Shown one piece after another: positions 46,598-61,600 of a stretch of DNA of 64,000 nucleotides. Below the pieces are notes generated by a model. That model saw only the letters and a program-made list of their open reading frames with translations, was not told the DNA's origin and searched no databases. Source of the stretch: Panonychus citri (Eukaryota > Arthropoda > Arachnida > Trombidiformes > Tetranychidae); contig NW_026515445.1 in NCBI RefSeq assembly GCF_014898815.1, positions 1,054,001-1,118,000 of the forward strand, written 5' to 3'. Made by a program: the position numbers and the translations under genes. Position 1 is the first letter of the stretch; each line of letters begins with the position of its first letter.

Positions 46598-48774
46598 GAC
46601 CAAACAAATGAATACACATTCGAGCCTTTTGTGTTTAACTAATCAATTTTTTGCTTACAATTAAATCATGATAACAATCAAGACAAGATAATCAAACGAC
46701 ACAAAAATCGGACTTTAAATCAAATGATCAACAAAATGAACGTAATCAACTTTTAAACTAATTGACATCGTTTTCCATTCCATTTGTTAATCACTTTTCT
46801 TAATTGTAAAATATTTTGCTAAATCAATTTCTCCTTAATTGTAAAACAATTTAAATTACAGAAAATAAAACTAATCAGTTATCAATTAAAATCGATATTG
46901 ATTCAGTGTTGATATCATAATTGTCTCATCAGATGGCGATGGTGATGATATTCCTGATGAGAATTTTAAATCAAGTAATTAAACACAAATGAGAAAATTT
47001 TAATCACTTAGAGTTAATTGTTTAATGAATTAAAAGTAATGAAGAAAAAATTGTGGAAATTAACTTGAAACAATTAGCAAAATAATAGACAATTAATTTG
47101 ATGAGAGATCATGTAACAGAAACGATTAGCAGAAACAGGAAACATTAATTTAATTGATGAAAATGAAATAATTACTTTTAATTCAGTTCTTGATTAACAT
47201 CATTAATGATTAATAAGCTTCCCAATTTAGCTAAATCATAATAGACCAAAAATAGATGTTACAATATTAATGTTCATTGAACAATCATGATGATAGTTAA
47301 TCATTTACTTTGATGATGATGATTAATCAGAAATGTTTATCATCAATGTAACAATCAAAATAGTAAACCATTAGGTTGAATATTGTTAATTATAAAAAGT
47401 ATATTGTGTTTATCAACTGATTATATGGGATTGATTAACTGAAAACCTAAACATCAAAGTAAACAATCAAAAAGTAATTTACTTTTGTTTGTTTTACCGT
47501 TAATGGTAACAATTAACTCAAATCCTCTTTAACTTCATTGACGTAATACCAAAAAATCAACTATTTATTTTACGAACTCGATTAACAATCAACACCATTA
47601 GGATGAAGAAAACAAAAAATTAAACTTTCAACAATTAGAAAGGAATAGAGATTAACAATTAACTCCAAAAGTTGAATCGTAAATGAGAAGATTGATTAAA
47701 AATGAAGAAAAGTAAGTTATCATATATGAACATATCGTTGGAACGAAAAATGTTCAATTCAATTGTTGCTGATTCGTCGTAAGAGGAAGCAAAAGAAAGA
47801 GAGAAAGAGAAACTAGAGAGAGAGAGAGAGAGATGATAGATGAAGATAAAAATGATGAGAGAGAAAAGATGATGAAAAGAGACTGAGAATGCTCATAGAG
47901 AATCAATGATAACTTATTTTTGTCTGTAGCATTTGAAGCTAAGAGAAACTGAGTTCGAAGAAATAACAACATTGGAAGATCTAAATTTGTTCTAAGAAGA
48001 TAAAATAAAACAGAGAAACAAAGAGAGAGAGAGAGAGAGAGAGTGAAGATGATGATGAGAAAAAAGTGAGACATAGGAAGATATGAGAGAGAGAGAGAGA
48101 GTAAGAGAGAAATAGAAGATGAAAAATTTTTTTTTCGTTGTTGTTGGCAATTGAAACTCGCAACAGTTGGATACAAGGTTTACAACAATCAACTTGATTA
48201 TTGTGTTGTCAGTGTTTATATTGTTCGTTATTATTAATACAAATTACCTTCATCTTCATCATCATCATCATTTTCATCATCATCATCTTTGTCATCATCA
48301 ACCCTCTCATCATCTCAACAATTAGTTAATCAACATTATAATTAACAGTTAACTCTCGACGAGTTTAAATCTACCTGAGGATTTGTTTTTGTTTTCACAA
48401 TCATCAAAAGATCAGGTAAATAGTTAATCATTTGATTACTTTTTTACCTTGATTGTTACTTGGAATTAAATCTTAGTGGATTGAAACCTTTTAATTTTGG
48501 TGACAATTAATAATAATAACCAAAAAGAAAGTTAATCGAATACAATCAATCATCAATAATCAACTTGGAATTAATTTTCAATCTAATCAAACTTTTTCTC
48601 TTTCTTTCTTTCTCTTATATTTACTAATTGTTTCTCCATCAACATCATTATCAACCAATCAATCGATTAGATTATCAATCTTAACTAATAGCTGATTAGT
48701 GATTAAATAACAATTTAGTGAGTGTGTTAATTAAGTTGATTAATAAATCTACATCTTTAATCCATTTGGAGTTA
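46598..48774. other. Intergenic with GA microsatellites
   Basis: GA repeats at 47814-47832, 48024-48044 and 48084-48100 and a CAT/CTT-rich stretch at 48250-48300. The open frames at 47754-48192 on the minus strand are CT-repeat artefacts (SLSLSL). Confidence 0.6.
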
Positions 48775-51700
48775 ATGTTAAACGACTCCATGCATCCTGA
48801 TTCTTGTGATACTAATTTACAGGTAAGTCTAATCAACAGTTAATCAATCAATCAATAGACAATTATTATCATCAAGTTCAATAACAGTAATAATAATGAT
48901 CGTTAACAATTGACGATAAACAAACAATCAGAATAAGAAATTAACTTTTTTTCCCAGTTAATCTCATTTTCTTGATTCCCTTTGATTAACATATACATGT
49001 AGTTGTATTGGAAATTGTATTAATCAAATGATCATTGTAACCCCAAGATAATGATAAGTTTGTGTTATTATATTATCCTTGTTATTATTATGGTAAATTG
49101 TTATTATATTGTTGTTATTAATTCACTATTAGTTGATTGTTGATTTAAAACCGTAAACCTTTCACCCGTTACATTGTCCTTGGTAACATGTATTCAGCCC
49201 AAGAGTTTATTCAAGTGATACCATTGATGTTAATTATAAAACTTACACTGAATATGTTTGTATGTGGAAGATGCTGAGAAGATGATGAAGATGAAGATGA
49301 AGATGAAGATGACGAAGATCAAACAGTTAAGCAAGAGAAATGAAGAAAAAAAATATCTTGGCTTAGAACCAAATTCAACATTGAAACTGAATTTAACGAG
49401 TCAAACTAAAAGTCATTGGAAACCTTAACATAATCAAAGTCCCTCCTGGTGGATAATTTAAATTACAGAATAATCAAAATTAACCAACAATTTACATATT
49501 AGTTACGAGATATTAAATCAATTTATTACCATGAACAATTTCATACCAATCAAATTGGAAACCCTGTTTTCCTCCCCATAGGATTTAGATGATGGTGTTG
49601 ATATTAATACTTTTGATTTGATTTACTTGGTTTACTTGATTAGAATGATTTATTTTTCTTTGTTTGGTTAATCATTTGATTGCCTATTCTCAGGCTGAAT
49701 ATGGCCTAACCCAGGAACAGATAGCTGAATTTAAAGAGGCCTTTAAATTGTTTGATAAAGATCTGGATGGACGGATAACATCAACAGAATTGGGAATCGT
49801 GATGAGATCGTTAGGTCAACGGGCAACAGAAGCTGAGCTCAAAAACATGGTCACTTTAGTTGATCAAGACGGTAAGTCATTAATTGTCACCTTGTATTAC
49901 ACCAAATGTACACATAATCAATCATGATCATCATCATAATTTTAATGACGATTACACTTCATCATATTTGAATATACATTAAGAAAAACTCTCAACCCAT
50001 GATTATAATAAATTTCTAGGGCAATCTTTTAATTCTTAATCATCTTTTCTCAGCTTCCATTTTCATTCTTCATCTAATTAACCGCATTAATTGCAAGAAC
50101 TAATTATAAACCTGAATCAGTGTTATAAAAAGATTCTCAACATGAAGCAACAATTTTTTGTTCGCTCTCACAATTTACATGAAGAGAAATCATTGAGACA
50201 TAATAATAAGCGACATTTAAATACATTCATAATTATATTAGACATTCTCGCCTTCGATGGTCTAATTATTTTCCCTTAGACTTTTACTCTTGATATTAAA
50301 ATGAACGAGTTGATATCATTTAGATGGTTGAAATGGCGAAATGGCGCTAAAATTAGATTCCAATGTAAAGTCCCACAGAATTTGCCAAGGGTTTTCTTTC
50401 TGTTCCTTCACAATATTTTCATATCAAGATGGAAGATGACAAAATCGTAATAATAATAATCATCTTCATCTTGAAGTCGCAATTGCAATTTAAATCAACA
50501 ACAATTCAATTCAATCCCAGGGAAACATGATAAATTCATGTTACTTTTTGTCTTATTAATTAACACAAGGTTAAAGCCTTGTGAGTTTATTGTTTTATTG
50601 ATCACATTTACCTTGATTGGAAATGATTTCTGCCTTTGATTGCTTTTATTATCATTTGTTTGCAATTAACTAAAGGATTGTATTAATTACTTGTGATTAG
50701 GTAATAATTATCACCTTTCATTACTTAATAGTGTTTGCATAGATAAATGGGTTGACAATTAAGTGATCAAATTGTATTATTTCAATGTCATTCATGATTC
50801 TGTCTTTTTCAGTGTTGATCATGATAATATTAATAGTTTAATCTTGAATTTTAGATGATCATTTTCAGGGTGATCTTGAGATTCCACCTTTTACCCTCGT
50901 AAATGGTTGATTGATTATCTGTAAATTGTTTGATTGCAATTACATTTCTTCTGCTTTTATTGTTATTATCTCTCTTATTTGACAATCATTACCTGAGATA
51001 ATGTTGGCAATCAGTTGATTGTGATGACTAAAACCAATCGAAACAATTAAATGTACATTAGCAATTCAAAACTAAAGAAAATCAATTTTGTGCATTTTTC
51101 CAGGTTTATGTTTATTTTTATAGTTAATTTGATGAATGAATTAAATCAATAATCATTCATCTCAATTCATTTCCAATCATAAACTAATCATAAGACAATA
51201 GGTTAATATGATCATTATACATTTACTTATCAAGTTAATTGTTAAACAATTGATTAACTAACAGAACCCATGGTAAATCTTTGAAGGGAAAATAATGAAC
51301 TGATTTGAGTTTCATGATGGAAAACTAATAAATTCAATTCAATTTCCAGAACTTTTTGGAAATTAAGAAAACACAATCTCATTAGAATGTAAAGTATCAC
51401 CATCATGATGCTAATTGTGATTCTAATCATGAAAGAAATAAAAAAAGTTCTTGCAAATTAACAAAACATGTTAACGTAATTGTGATGAAAATTAATTGCA
51501 ATCTAATCGTAGAGTAGTTAATATATTAAATCAACATTAAATTGTTGATGAAATATGCAAAGTCTAGATTGAGAATCTGGTGAAAAGGTTGACAGTTAAT
51601 TGATGACATTGTTTAGTTGATGTGATTTAAGAGCCATCACAATTTAAAATTAGATTTACAGACAATAGATGATTAGTAAATTAGTCAATCGCAATTAAAT

Positions 51701-54700
51701 TACAATGGAAAACAATGGAAATTAAAATTAATTGTTATACTGTATTGGTATCATAATATGTAATTTTAAATAAAGGAAAACAATTCTAATTATGATTAAG
51801 TTGATTCAGTTGAGCTAATCTTTGGAAACCTTGATAAAAGGTTAATTGTAATCAACTAATTACCATCATGTGTATCATCATTTTATCAATATAATCAATG
51901 AGAGAGTTGATTATTCAAGTTTAGATTAAGTTAATTACTTTATTTGAGCCAAAAAAAGGTCAACTATAAATATACATTGTTATTAACTGACAATTAGTTT
52001 GATTGTTTATCTAATAACAATTGAAGATACAATAAGAATCATGATTAAATTGCTGAAAATGTTAACTAATATCTTGAGATTTTTTTCACCTCAATTGTTT
52101 CATCTGAGTTTCTGATTTTCCTGAGTAACATTCATGATAATCTTCATAACTCTGAATACAAGATGATAATAATTTCCCAGCACAATTATTTTCAGTCCTT
52201 TCATGATGATGAAACGAATTTATCTCAACCAGATCAGTTTCCGATTTTTTTTCTTGCTTTTTATTCATTATTCTTATCAATGAATCGCCAGAATATAAGT
52301 TGACGCTATTGAAATAACTGATTAATATGAAAGAGAGAAAATATCGATTCAATTTTTTCGAGTTTCCGAGTTTTCTATGAAAACTTATCATCGGTGGAAT
52401 GGTTTAAATGTTTGGATAAATACTTTGAGTTCTGAGAATTTGCTGTCACAATTAAATCTAATCAAACACGAAGAATCAAGTTAAGCAGAAAAGGCAATAA
52501 ATTATTGATTATCCACTGAAAGTGTTTACAATAAGCGTATGGAATTTAAATTGTTCAACATTGATTGTTTACCTAAATTCTTGATTGATTATTTTAGAAG
52601 GAAAAAAAAAGTTCTGAACTCAGAAAATTCTTAAAAAGGTTAAGGTGAATTAAGAAGGCAAAGCGTAGGTGGAGTCGGAAGCAGTGGGGGTTGTTGTTGT
52701 TGTTGTTGTTGGGATAACAAACTGATTGTTGGTTGGATGAAAATGACAAGTTGACATTGAGTAGCCTCAGGGGTTGTGAAAACATCATTGGACTTATCAT
52801 CATCATCGATAAGATAAATTTATCATGAGGAAAAAAAATCATTCCCAATGTTGTATTAACTTTTCATCATCTCTCAAGGTATCTATGTAATTGCAGTCTC
52901 TCTAATCATTATCATCTAGAAAATCAACCAGAATTATCATGATAATATCTCTGTTATTTGTTATCGTTTTATATCAACACAAATATACACAATTCACCCT
53001 CCAGGGTAATCACATTCATCCTAGAACTTTTTTTTCCATAGGAAACAAACATCATATCTTATATTTTATCAAATTTTATTCATTCAACTGAATCAATTTT
53101 TTTCTGTTAGTTTAATGTTATTTTTTTTTGCTTACCTGTCGACATTATAATTACCACAAGAATCATCAGTTTTTTGATTAACCAATTTACCTTGATTACG
53201 TTAAGTTATACGTATGAGTAACATACAATTAACATTAAATCAGATTAAACTTTTCATTTTAAACTAATCACTTGAGAAGATTAGGAAAACCATGATTACA
53301 ATGATTTAAATTGCTGTGATTTGTTGGCTTGTAAAATCAATCATTAGATTGTGACAATGCAATTAATTAGTTTTCCGGTAATTGCCTTAGGCAACTAAAC
53401 TGTATCGTTAGTTGTTGATGATATTATTACAGTGATAAATTGTTATCTAATTAATAAATTGCTCAGTTTTGGTTTGATAGATTGAAACTTTTCATGGTTC
53501 AGATGATTTTATTTATTTGCTGATTGAATTTGTTTCACTTTGATGATACTGGCAACAGAATCGCCATTGATTGACCATCATGATAAAATTCTTGCATCAT
53601 ACTAATCAGAGTGATTCATTTACAATCAAATTGACATGTTCAACAAACCATTTGAGATCAACAATCAATATCATGTGAGGTCTAGTGCTATCATTAAGTG
53701 TACTCGATATTAAAATAATTACAATCGATAGTAAATTAGTCCATAGAATTGGATTCATGAGAGAATCTGAAAAAAATGGATTCCAAACAGAATAACAACT
53801 TGAATACATTTAGAATCGTTTCTTTTGTTACACTTTTAATGTAATGTTATGAAAAAAAACCTCATCATTTGTCAGAAAATGATAAAGTGATGAGGATAAG
53901 TTAAAGAGGACACAAAGTATGAAAGATGAAGATAATAGTAAGAATATGAAAGGAATAAAACTGAGCCAGAACTTTGAGATTATGTGAAGATGATGGAATA
54001 AGATAAAGTCTAATAAATAGACAATAAGTAATAACAATGGAATCATTATTCACTTTGATTCGGAAATATTATAACCTAGAATTCTGGTTTTCCAGGGTGT
54101 TAAAAAACAGAGAACATGGTAATTTTATTTCCATGATTCAGGTTGGAATCAGTAATTCATCTTGTAAATGATAATATTCACCATTCTTACATTACTTTCC
54201 TTTTGTTTTTGTATTCATCTTGAAAACTTTCATGGAAATCGTATCTCATGAAAACCATAATCATCATTTACGTTTCTTGATTGTCACTCTTAACATGAAT
54301 ATTAACCTAACCTGAAAACTTGAGTTCTTTTTTTTATTCTAATGAATTCAATATTTACTTGAATAACTTGAAATTCAACTGAACGATTCATGAAGAAAAG
54401 CTCAAAGTGATTAATCTACTGATGAATAAAGTGTTTTATTGTAACAATTAAAGTTATTCATTAGTTATTTGGAGGGTAGAAATTAACAATAAAATAGTTA
54501 ATTCAATTTGGAGTAAGAGTTTGGAATAGTATTCAGAATGAATTGTGATGACTTTGGTGAAAAATGTTTGCACCTCTCGAACATTGTAACGAAAATTATC
54601 CCTTTCCACTTGATCGAAACCATTAGAACCTTTTTCGACAATTTTACTTCGATTATTCGAAGAAATAATCAACCTTTCCTGATAATAATCTGAGAATTTC

Positions 54701-57700
54701 ATCATCATCATCATTTATGGAGCATGGAGATTATCATGGGAGAGAAGAAAAATCATTTACTGAATTCAACCAGAATCCTCGAATGTCTTCCTGATAAGAT
54801 TAACCAAGTTCGATACTTTTATCGGGTTCTCATGATGATCAATGATAATCTCGACAATTCATATCTTTCAACGTGACTTATGGAAAATTATCATTAATAT
54901 TATCCCAATTACATATTGAACTCGAGACAAATACTGTCAGTAATGAAATCATTAGGAATTCATGTAACTAGGAACTCATGATTAACTTTTATGAATTTCC
55001 CTTGGTTCAGATTTAAAAAGTTCCCAAGTCCATCCAAAGTTTACCAGAGAGATTTTCAATATTATCATTTTCATGAACTTATCATTCAATTAATTCTAAT
55101 AACCATCATGATATTGAGAAGCAGAATTACCTGAAATACTCTGGGAAAAGTTCATGATTCAGTTGAAAAGCGTAGGAAGAGGGCAAATATCATGTTGATA
55201 GAATGAAAAATTTGAGAAATAATTTATCTTTCCAAATTTTCATCTCAATTGTTGTTAAATTGATTAACTTGATAGAATTGGTTTTATTTTTATATTGATT
55301 GAGTTTCAGGATCAACTATTGATATAATTTCCGATTCCGATTCAATTGATTTAATACAATTTATTGTAAATTAAGTTAATCAAAACAAATTGTATGCTTT
55401 TTGTTTCAGATTCAATTTGATATCATTTTTTGCTCTCTTGATTAAACTGACAAAATTTTCACCAAATTCATGATAAATAATCAGATGAAAACTGGATGAA
55501 AAAAAGTTGAAATTAAAGTTTGATTTCTAATTCTGAATAATGGATGAAAATTGTTATATATTTATCATGATGCTTTTCATGATGTTCATTGTTTTTACCT
55601 GACAAAAAAAGTTACAGTTATTTTTAGTTATTGTCACTTAGAACTACCCAACTTGGTCATTCTGGTCAGCTATTTGCTGTCCATCTATTATCTGGTCGTT
55701 TGGTTGAAAAATTGTCATGTTTGTGACTGAACAAGAAAAATTCTGATCCAAATTCAATTTCTTTTCAAAAAATTGACCTTGTTACATCAACGATAATCAG
55801 AATAATGGACAATGATGGTCAAGGTATTGCTTTTTGATCCAATCCAGATGGACATTGATTTAATTCAATTATTACATCACATCAATTAATAAGCAGCAAG
55901 TTACCAGAAACAAAACTTTCCAATTGATTAGCCATCATTTAAATCATTTGGTTAATTGTAATCAATCATTAACCATGCATGATAATTATTACCTTGAATC
56001 TAATGATTCTGTTCAACCAACAAGCAAAGTGATTAAAATTTTTGCTACTGACAATTAACATATCATTTGGTTATATTAATAACAACGGATCAACAATTAA
56101 TAATGTGATTATAATCAAATTAATCCATATTTAACTTGGCACAGTCAAGAATTGGGTTCAATTTATATTCATCATTAATGTTCATTCAATAAACTCATCC
56201 TGAAAGTTAAGGATTTAATCATGATCATTTCTTTATGGATATTATCATGCATTCTGAGTTTCATGTTGAAAATTCATCTCATATGTAACAATATTATTTT
56301 GTCAAAATGATGATATTTTTATTTTGCTATTTGAATTTGAAAGATTTATCATTTATTATTATTATCATATGAATGCAAACAACATTGTCCATGGATGACA
56401 AGGTTATCTGTATCATCTGTATTTGAATTCATATGAAATTTTATCATGATAGTTAAGGTGATGGCTGAGTTAGTAAAGGAGGGAAAATGTAACCATGATG
56501 AAGGAAAAAGCAATGAAATGTTTATCTGAATAATATTTTGTTTCTTCATGTTATCATGTTACCTTTCTGAATACATCACATTAGCATTAAATCAAATCAT
56601 TATCTATTCCAACCATCAGGATAGAAACTTGAACTTTTCAACTTCACTTTGCCTTCTGAACTTTATCTTTAAGTAGTTTGAATTAGTATCATGGCAACGA
56701 TAATATTACTCAAGATTCATGGTGAATTTCTGTGATTTTTTAGCAATTCTTTTTTACTTTTGAAGAATGAAAATGTCCCAATTAATTGATTCCGACTGGA
56801 CAAAGTTCTGGTGCAATTGAGTAGGTGAAAATTATTCAAGGCAAAGTTTTTCTTTTTCCTTTAAGTTTCATCTTAACCGAACTTCCTTTTCTCTCTCTCC
56901 TTCTTTCTGATTTTCTTCCCCATGACTTACCCTAAAATTTATCCTGAACATTCAGTAATCCATTCCAGGTTTTGTCTGAGCTAATCAGTTGAAAGGAAGA
57001 TGAAAAAGAGACAAGTGAACCTGGTAGAAGATGAAAATGATTGTACACAAGGAGAAATGAAGGATTTAACAGAGGAGATTTACTAGAGAGTAGAGTAGCA
57101 ACCGAAAGTGGTTGGTGAAAGATAATCACACAGAAGAACCTGGAGATGAAGCAGAAAATCTTGGTGAATGCTGAGAAATTGAGCCCCTGGAGGTGATGAG
57201 AATGTTCATCATCAGAATCATAATGATTATGTTCACGATCCCAACAAGAAAGAGAGTGACCAAGAAAACTCTGATGATTATGATGATGATGATGATCAAC
57301 CCTCTGAACTATTGGTAAGGTGGAAAAACGAATCTCTCAAAATCAGGGTGGAAAATATCAAGAGGGTAAAATATAATAGGACTTAACTTGATCATCACCA
57401 AAAAAGTTATTCCTCTTGATTAGATTTTTTTTCATGTCCATTTTTATATCTCACTAAATAGTAAAACTTTCATCATTAACTTGAAAGGATTAGATTACAA
57501 GGTAACCAAAGTAACTAATCATTTTGTTACTGGTCAACATTAACAATCAGCAATTTGTTAATCATTTGACACTGTCCCTTGATTATTATCATTAGTAATT
57601 TCAACCACGATTAGTGGTCAAGCTTTCATTTGATTGTCACAATCAACGTTCAGTTAAAAACGTATCAACTTAACATCTCAAAGTTACAAACAAATCTAAT

Positions 57701-58574
57701 CTTTTACCTTGATTGTACATCATCCAAATTTATCTCATCAGGTGATTTACCTTAATTATCAATATCATCTTGCTGGTTAAATATTAATTATGATAATAAT
57801 CTTGAGGATTAAATAACCAAGTCTCTAATTAGCTAATCAAACATTATTACTGAAAGCATGGGCTGTGTTGTTCAAGCTAATCATTAATTGATTTTAATCA
57901 ACTTGAAATGTCAGAATCAAATATCAACATTGTTTTCGCTAGTGTGTAATTGATATACAGTTAGGAGAAGTTAATTTAGTTAATCATGATTTAATCTATT
58001 TTTAGTATCAACCAGTGAATAGAAAAAAATTTACTTCAACAATTAAACAACAGCGAAAATGATTTAGTTGTTGTATCATAAAATCAACAACAAAGTTAAC
58101 CAAAACTAATGATCAAGTTAATCATTTAATACAAAAAAAAAACAATAATTAGAAACACTAATGCTACATAATTAACCCAAACAATTAAATGGTGAAATCT
58201 AAGTTTTAATAATTCGTTGCAACGAATGTCAGAAAAAAAAGTCTTTTTCAATTTCTTTTATCCTGTTGAACTGAATTAAAATTTTTCTTTGTAATTTACG
58301 AATTGTGGCTTAGAATCAGCATATTAACCTCGATAATTTCATGATTATCATGTGAATAGATTAAATTACTCATATCATCGTTCATGGTTGATGGAACTTT
58401 TTTTTCTAGTTAATTTGTTTTCCACCTACTTATATAAATATCAAGTCGAACATCATAAATATCAGAACTTTTTTCTTTCCTTGCTGTTTTTTTTTCGAGT
58501 CCGTTAATTCAGATTAATCGTCAGTTGTGATTAGTACCGTAAGTAGTAGACCTTCAAATTGTATTAACTCAATT

Positions 58575-58609
<35 letters not shown>

Positions 58610-61600
58610 CTTTTATTTCAAGAATATGAACAATTATCAACAATAATTACGAGAACACATCATGAATCTTGTAATAATTGAATTCCATTTGACTAATGAA
58701 ATTCACATGGTGAACATGGTGAGAAACAAAATCAATTAACAAGCGAGTTAATTATTGGTAATAAATTTGAACATAATTAGAGGGAAAGACAATCAATTAA
58801 AAATCTAAAAATACATGATTATTTCCATGAGGTTCTACTGGAGATTCAATAAATTCCAAGTGTCATGAGTTAGTTTAATTTATATTCGTATGAAAATTGA
58901 ATAAAGTTCTGATAAGTTTCAGATAAAACTCTGAGCAGAAAAAAACAAATCCGAAAATAAACTTTTCTCTATTAACTTTGATTCTTTAGAAAAGTCGATG
59001 ATTAAATAAATTTCAATCTTTGACAGAATCCAAGTTTAGAACTTTTTTCTATATCAATATTTTCACTTGGAATTATATTTTCTCGAGTTCTTATAAAGTA
59101 AATATTGCCACAGATTCTGTTGGTTAGTGAGTAACTAAAACGAGAATGAACAAAAACAGATAGAAAAAATTGTTTTTCTATCCAATCGTTATTTTCAATT
59201 TGGTAAAATTTATTTTCCTCTTTGAAAGTTTACAAGTTTTCACTCTCGATGATGATTCTGAATAACAGATAGAAACTTTCAGTTCCAACTTAAAATTCTG
59301 GTTTTCTATCATCTTCTTATTGTTTCATCATTTGATTACCTACAAAGATAATAACGATAATGATGATGATGATGAAACCTCAACATCATCAAATGAAACA
59401 AACCTATTCCCAATTCAACGACAATATTAACATTCAACTCATAATCATCTCCATGCTTCTGCACTTTATCATGATAATCATCATGCTTTTCTGTTTTATC
59501 ATTTTGTTTTTCCTCTGAAAACTATTAAAAATGTCATTTCTTATCTTGATATATTGGGAATGATACCAACAGTATCTTTGTCAGAATATCATCTAGATGA
59601 ATGCTCACTGAACTTTTTTTTATCCCATCATGAGTTTTGATCGGAATTTCCATTCAGTGAAAACATTTTTTCGTAAATGTTTCATGAGAATAGCATGTCA
59701 ATGATTAGAATGAATAAAATAATGATTCGTTCAGATATCCAACGAGTCGTTAGGGAAATTATATTCTACCTCGATAAATGTTTTTCGAAATCGAACTGAA
59801 CTCCAATATCCAATTCTTTCTGTTCTTGAAACTTTTCTTCTTCAACAATACCTTCAACTAATTCGTTCGTGGTGATAATCATGATGAAGAGGTTAAGAAA
59901 CTTTTAATCTAAAACCAATGAACAAATTGTTACATTCAATGTTCGAGTTCAAATCTCGAATTGAATTAACTCTAAATAGTATAATTGTAACTCACTTTTC
60001 TTTCATGAAGATCATCATGTTATTGATGAATATCCTATTCAATAATATCATCTAAATACCTTTAGCAACTTGATTCAATTTAGATTCTGTTCAGTAGCAA
60101 GTCTGAATTCATCATGTTTATCCCCATAAAATGAATAATCGATAAAACTTTTCGACAAAAAGAAACGAAATGATTCTGAACTTTTACCTGAGATTATTAG
60201 AGATAATTTTCCAGCCGAACTACGAACATTAAATTAAAAGATTATCTCCTATTCATGATAATCTTTTCTCTCTTGATTCATTTATTAATATTTCTATTTC
60301 TGGTTAATTTTCAGACGTTTCAAATGAAAAGAAATACAATTAACCTTTGATATTATTATTATACTATTCATAATGGATAAAAGATTAGTCCAAATGATTA
60401 TCGTTATCATGAGATTATAAGAGATACAGAATCTCATGAATCAAAGTTGGAATCGATTGGAATATCAATTATGAAAATATTGAAGTGAAAAATCTTGAAA
60501 CTCTTTGAAATATCAACCAAACCAAATGAATTCAACTTTTAGATGTAAACTCAAATGTCAATCAGAATCAGAATTATTATCGTTGAACCATCATGATCAT
60601 CAGAATTTAATGATAATATCAATATCGGTGTAATTGAGTTATATGTTAGATTGATATAATGTGTTGACTGTTCTGAATAATCAGTGGACCGGAATTATAT
60701 TAGATATTGATTAAAAAAAGTTCTTATTCGTCTCATGAAATCATGAATCGGAATCAAAAGTAACCAGCCTGATGAAAGATGATGAATCAATGAATCTTAA
60801 CTTTCCAGACATTATATCAGTTGATTTGATTGTTAACTTAACTTGATCAACAATCAATTGTCTTTTATGTAGATTAATCAACAATAGTTAAATACAATTC
60901 AAATCAAACTGTAACTTACCAATTAAACTGAATTTGTGACTTGACTCTTGATTAAGATTCATTGTTACATTTCAATCAATTGTCAACATTATCAACGAAT
61001 TAATTAACCAACAAAGTAACAATTAAATCAGTAAATTGTCATCAATTAACAGTCTGCATATGGAAATCAAAAGTGAAGTTTGTGTTGGTAAAATTCAACC
61101 TTGTTTCATTAGGAAGTTAATTGTTGACCGATTGTCACAATTAAGGTTACCTATGTTTCTAATTGCAAATTACAGTAAAAATTTGCAATCATAATTAACT
61201 TGAGGGAAAATATTTAACTTATTAAATTGTTTTTATATCTCATCTCGATTCTAATATGTATTAATATGTGAATACGAAAGCCAAGTTGGCATCGAATTGA
61301 AAATTTCCCCAATTATTTCAATTGGTACAAAAGGGTTTCTTTCAGATTCAATGTTGTTTCAATATGCATCATCCTCATAATCATCATCATCACTTCAGAT
61401 TGTGACTATTGTGATAATTTTGGCAACAATCAGCAAAAAATTTACCAACAATCTTCATCTGCAAATTTAGTGATGAAATTTGAGTTGAAAAGTGAAACAA
61501 ATCCGATTGAATGTAAACTACGAAAATAATAATTCTGTTGACGATCAGAGATTAAAAATAATTCCATGTAAATTTGTCGATTATCGATAATAATCATTTC

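Noticed and set aside
47754..48192. Overlapping minus-strand frames rich in SLSLSL
   Set aside because: They follow the GA microsatellites and have no features beyond low complexity.
59930..59970. T-arm-like hairpin (CGAG TTCAAAT CTCG)
   Set aside because: No matching anticodon arm, D-arm or acceptor stem at tRNA distances could be found, so not called a tRNA.
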